From: Exiguobacterium oxidotolerans JCM 12280
Lineage (GTDB): Bacteria > Bacillota > Bacilli > Exiguobacteriales > Exiguobacteriaceae
Assembly: GCF_000702625.1 (NCBI RefSeq)
Contig: NZ_JNIS01000001.1
Coordinates: 248,001-312,000, forward strand
Reading direction: 5' to 3'
Length of the DNA: 64,000 nucleotides
Below are positions 60,913 to 64,000 of this stretch, piece after piece; position 1 is the stretch's first letter; each line of letters opens with the position of its first letter. The position numbers were made by a program, and so were the translations under genes. The notes below the pieces were generated by a model. That model was not told the DNA's origin, made no database searches, and saw nothing but the letters and a program-made list of their open reading frames with translations.

Positions 60913-62169
60913 TTATCCGTTCCCGTTATCTTGCAGTTTCTTTAAATCATCATAGAACGTTGGGTAGCTGACTTCAACTACTTCATTCCCGTTCACTTGA
61001 ATTTCTTCGTTCAATGTCTTAGCAATCGTCAACATCATCGCCAAACGGTGATCACCGGCACTGTCGACCTCCGCCCCTTTTAATGACGTCGGGCCTTCAA
61101 TCGTCATCCCGTCTGCCGTCGCTTCAATCGACGCACCGAGTCGGCGGAGTGACGCGACGACCGTCTCAATCCGGTCCGTTTCTTTGACGCGTAACTCCGC
61201 TGCATCGCGAATAATCGTCTTTCCTTCCGCTTGCGTCGCGAGTAAGGCGAGGAGCGGGATCTCGTCGATCAACGAAGGGATTTGTTCTCCTTCAATCGTC
61301 ATCGCCTGTAAGGAAGTCGATTCTACCGTCACATCCGCGACTTCCTCCCCTGCCACTTCCTGCCGGTTCGAAATTTTGACGCTCGCGCCCATTTGTCGTA
61401 ATACTTGTAAAAATCCGATCCGGGTCGGGTTCATGAGTACGCGTTCCGTCGTGATGACACTGTCCTCGCCAATCGCCGCCGCCGTCCACCAAAAGGCAGC
61501 CGAAGATGGATCGCCCGGTATATCGACCGTCGTCGCCGTAAGTTGAACAGGACCTTCGACACGAATATGCCGTCCGTCTTCAAAGTCATCAATCGTCACA
61601 TCGACACCGAATTGCGGCAACATCCGTTCCGTATGATCGCGTGATAAGATCGGCTCAATCACCGTTGTCTCACCTGTCGCAAATAACCCCGCTAGTAAGA
61701 CCGCACTTTTCACCTGAGCACTCGCGACCGGTAAGGTATACGTCGTTCCGACGAGCGGTTGCCCCTGAATTCGTAACGGAGCGTAGTTCCCTTCGATTTT
61801 CGCACCAAGCTGACTGAGAGGAATCGTCACCCGATCCATCGGTCGTTTTTTTAACGAATCGTCGCCCGTCAATTCATACGCTGCCTCGCTACCAGCTAAA
61901 ATACCGCTTAGTAGTCGAATCGTCGTTCCGGAATTCCCACAATCAATCTGTGCTTCGTTTAATGCAGTCGTCCCTGTAATCTGAATCATTTTTTCAGAAC
62001 GCTCGATTTTCGCACCAAGTGCCTCAACCGCCTTCAGTGAAGCGAGACAATCCGCTCCTTCGAGTGCATTCGAAATCGTCGTCGTCCCGTTTGCAATCCC
62101 ACCAAATAAAAAAGCACGGTGTGTCATTGATTTATCGCCGGGTACTCTGACCTTTCCCTTTAATCCCAT
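60913..62169 (-). CDS. aroA: EPSP synthase (3-phosphoshikimate 1-carboxyvinyltransferase)
   Basis: A 418-residue shikimate-pathway enzyme. [14 protein letters not shown] (N-terminus) and the [13 protein letters not shown] and LRVKETDR motifs bind shikimate-3-phosphate and PEP. ATG 62169 follows GAGGTG and overlaps aroB by 10 bp. Whether it is glyphosate tolerant (class II) is not decided here. Confidence 0.95.
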   Translation of the reverse strand: MGLKGKVRVPGDKSMTHRAFLFGGIANGTTTISNALEGADCLASLKAVEALGAKIERSEKMIQITGTTALNEAQIDCGNSGTTIRLLSGILAGSEAAYELTGDDSLKKRPMDRVTIPLSQLGAKIEGNYAPLRIQGQPLVGTTYTLPVASAQVKSAVLLAGLFATGETTVIEPILSRDHTERMLPQFGVDVTIDDFEDGRHIRVEGPVQLTATTVDIPGDPSSAAFWWTAAAIGEDSVITTERVLMNPTRIGFLQVLRQMGASVKISNRQEVAGEEVADVTVESTSLQAMTIEGEQIPSLIDEIPLLALLATQAEGKTIIRDAAELRVKETDRIETVVASLRRLGASIEATADGMTIEGPTSLKGAEVDSAGDHRLAMMLTIAKTLNEEIQVNGNEVVEVSYPTFYDDLKKLQDNGNG

Positions 62170-63218
62170 TTCAAGCACCTCACAGTCATGTCATAGGCGG
62201 ACAATAATAGTCCCACCGGAATTTCCTCTAAGTTAAATTTCCCGTTTTCTGCTAAGACGAATCGAATCGACTGATTATTTTTTTTATCCCGTTTCATATA
62301 GTCGAAATAGACCTCGAAAGATTGCCTTTTTGGTAGTTCGACACCTAAACGCGTCAACAATTGAGCCAGTTGATTTGCTTCGACGACTTGTCCCTCTAAC
62401 ATTTTGGCAAAGACTAAACCGATTCCGACTGCCTCACCATGCGCGAGACGCTCACTCGCATACTCGACGGCATGACCAAATGTATGCCCATAATTTAAAA
62501 AGGCACGGATGCCTTGTTCTTGTTCATCTTGTTCGACGATTCGTTGTTTGACGGAAATTCCTTTCGCAATCCAGGATTCGAGTGGCAACTGTTTCATATC
62601 GGACAGTTTTAAATCCATCAGTTGATCAGCAAACGGTTCCGCTGCCAATAGACCATGTTTCAACAATTCAAAAAAACCGCTTCTCCACTCGCGGTCCGGT
62701 AATGTTTTCAGAAAAGATACATCGTAGAGAACGGCACTCGGTTGATAGAACGCCCCGACCAGGTTTTTACCGAGCGATAGATTTAGCCCGACTTTCCCAC
62801 CGACGCTCGAGTCATGCGCGAGTAACGTCGTCGGAATTTGGATGAACGGAATGCCTCGTAGAATCGTTGCTGCAACGAAACCGGCGAGATCTCCAATCAT
62901 TCCACCACCAAATGCCAGGATGACCGTACGACGGGACACTCCTCGTTCAATGCCTTCATGAAGCAAGTCTGCATACGTTTCGAGCGACTTACTGCTCTCG
63001 CCTGGTACGACAGTACTCGTCATCCAGTTTGTTTTCGGAAAAAGAGTCGTGACGTGTTTGATCAATGTCTCTAAATGAAGGGCACTGACCGTTTGATCAG
63101 TGATAATCCAAAATCGATCCGCTACCTGTGCTTCTTCGACTTCCGCCAAGTGTCGCAACGCACCCGGCTCGATGTGAACCGGATACGGGCGACTCGCTTT
63201 GATGCAAAGATGCGTCAA
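62160..63218 (-). CDS. aroB: 3-dehydroquinate synthase
   Basis: A 352-residue enzyme that makes dehydroquinate with NAD+ and a metal. [16 protein letters not shown] binds NAD and the metal histidines lie in [12 protein letters not shown]. The start is TTG at 63218 behind GGAGG; it overlaps the aroC stop by 4 bp (TTGA). Confidence 0.94.
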   Translation of the reverse strand: MTHLCIKASRPYPVHIEPGALRHLAEVEEAQVADRFWIITDQTVSALHLETLIKHVTTLFPKTNWMTSTVVPGESSKSLETYADLLHEGIERGVSRRTVILAFGGGMIGDLAGFVAATILRGIPFIQIPTTLLAHDSSVGGKVGLNLSLGKNLVGAFYQPSAVLYDVSFLKTLPDREWRSGFFELLKHGLLAAEPFADQLMDLKLSDMKQLPLESWIAKGISVKQRIVEQDEQEQGIRAFLNYGHTFGHAVEYASERLAHGEAVGIGLVFAKMLEGQVVEANQLAQLLTRLGVELPKRQSFEVYFDYMKRDKKNNQSIRFVLAENGKFNLEEIPVGLLLSAYDMTVRCLKWD

Positions 63219-64000
63219 AACAGACGCACCTCCTCCTTGTAATCCGCTATCGTTTGTTTTAATCGATCCATCGTCGAACTCCCGAACATTTCGAGAATCG
63301 CGGCTGCGACTTCGAATGCGACGACAGCTTCGAGAACGACAGCTGCTGCGGGCACAGCACACGCATCACTGCGTTCAATTTGGGCCGTGAACGGCTCTTT
63401 CGTTTCAATATCGACCGATTGCAGGGGTTGATACAATGTCGGAATCGGCTTCATCGCTACTTGAACCCGGATCGGCATTCCTGTCGACATCCCACCTTCA
63501 ATTCCGCCTAAGTGATTGGTTCTGCGGGAGTAACCTGCCTCACTATGAATGATTTCATCTTGGACCGTACTACCGGGACGACGCGCCAAATCAAAACCAT
63601 CACCAAATCCAACCGCTTTCATCGCATTGACACTGATGACAGCTTGGGCGATCCGACTGTCTAACTTCATGTCATTTTGCGTAAATGATCCAATCCCCGG
63701 AACAAGTCCCGTGACGATGACTTCGACTTCACCACCAAGTGTGTCACCGTCTTTTTTAGCTTGATCAATCGCACGCATCATCTGTTCAGTCGCTGCTTCA
63801 TCTGCACAACGGACGGGAGAAGCTTCAATCAACTCACGCCGCGTCGTCGGATCAACGGCTTCAGCATCAACGCCACCGATTGATCGTACATGGGAAAACA
63901 AATCGACATCGAGCTGTGCCAACAGTTGTTTCGCGATTGCTCCAACGGCAACTCGGGCCGCCGTTTCTCGAGCAGAGGAACGTTCGAGGACATCACGGAG
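63215..64000 (-). CDS. aroC: Chorismate synthase (5' end outside the window)
   Basis: The C-terminal 261 residues of chorismate synthase; the start lies beyond position 64000. The family signature [14 protein letters not shown] and the FMN-binding [16 protein letters not shown] are intact. It makes chorismate from EPSP. It overlaps aroB by 4 bp. The order aroC-aroB-aroA makes a compact shikimate operon. Confidence 0.95.
   Translation of the reverse strand, partial: LRDVLERSSARETAARVAVGAIAKQLLAQLDVDLFSHVRSIGGVDAEAVDPTTRRELIEASPVRCADEAATEQMMRAIDQAKKDGDTLGGEVEVIVTGLVPGIGSFTQNDMKLDSRIAQAVISVNAMKAVGFGDGFDLARRPGSTVQDEIIHSEAGYSRRTNHLGGIEGGMSTGMPIRVQVAMKPIPTLYQPLQSVDIETKEPFTAQIERSDACAVPAAAVVLEAVVAFEVAAAILEMFGSSTMDRLKQTIADYKEEVRLF

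Overview
The window looks like chromosomal backbone from a Gram-positive bacterium of the Bacilli. Gene content and order over its last 23 kb follow the Bacillus subtilis aro–ypiA/B/F–qcrABC–ypjA … bshA–cca–birA–panBCD–dinG–ypmAB–aspB–asnS–dnaD–nth block, and recU–ponA, mrfAB (yprAB) and ypsA–gpsB are also present. No endospore gene set is seen. My best guess for the genus is Exiguobacterium, inferred from overall gene content and style and not proven here. Many genes use TTG or GTG starts placed behind strong Shine-Dalgarno sites, so several starts given here are shorter than the longest reading frame.

Layout. 0–8.6 kb: a lone tRNA-Thr with its own promoter and terminator, a PatB-type C-S lyase, a Na+/proline symporter behind a structured leader, an rRNA-methyltransferase-like protein, a GNAT enzyme, a queuosine-precursor transporter, a PilZ protein and an oligo-1,6-glucosidase with LacI-type operators. 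8.6–19 kb: thyA-dfrA, a diguanylate cyclase, fumC, a CNNM/CBS protein, an RNase H-like protein, a COG0523 metal GTPase, a YhaM-type nuclease, a cre-controlled unknown gene and a dCMP deaminase. 19–31.4 kb: xpaC-telA, an NSS transporter, a compatible-solute ABC system with a fused permease/binding protein plus a lipid-kinase-like gene, a 3D-domain cell-wall protein with WalR-type boxes, a probable IS200/IS605 right-end remnant, a Nudix hydrolase, an FAD monooxygenase and small unknown genes.

31.5–42 kb: gpsB, ypsA, mrfB, mrfA, ponA (with a 16-copy 15-bp repeat), recU, a yppE-like gene, an autonomous DUF3800 gene, nth and dnaD. 42–54 kb: asnS, aspB, tseB, ypmA (56 aa), dinG, panDCB with an attenuator-like leader, birA, cca and bshA. 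54–64 kb: a YitT protein, YugP, YpjA, qcrABC, ypiF, ypiB, ypiA, aroA, aroB and a truncated aroC running off the right edge.

Themes. Folate/thymidylate supply (thyA, dfrA, dCMP deaminase), c-di-GMP signalling (a diguanylate cyclase and a PilZ protein), wall synthesis and division (ponA, gpsB, tseB, 3D protein), DNA repair (recU, mrfAB, nth, dinG) and menaquinol respiration (qcrABC). Most of the window is ordinary. The points most worth a second look are the putP leader, the transposon-end remnant near 27.5 kb, the DUF3800 locus, the panB leader, the ponA repeat and the WalR-type box pair. I did not find a convincing new multi-gene system.
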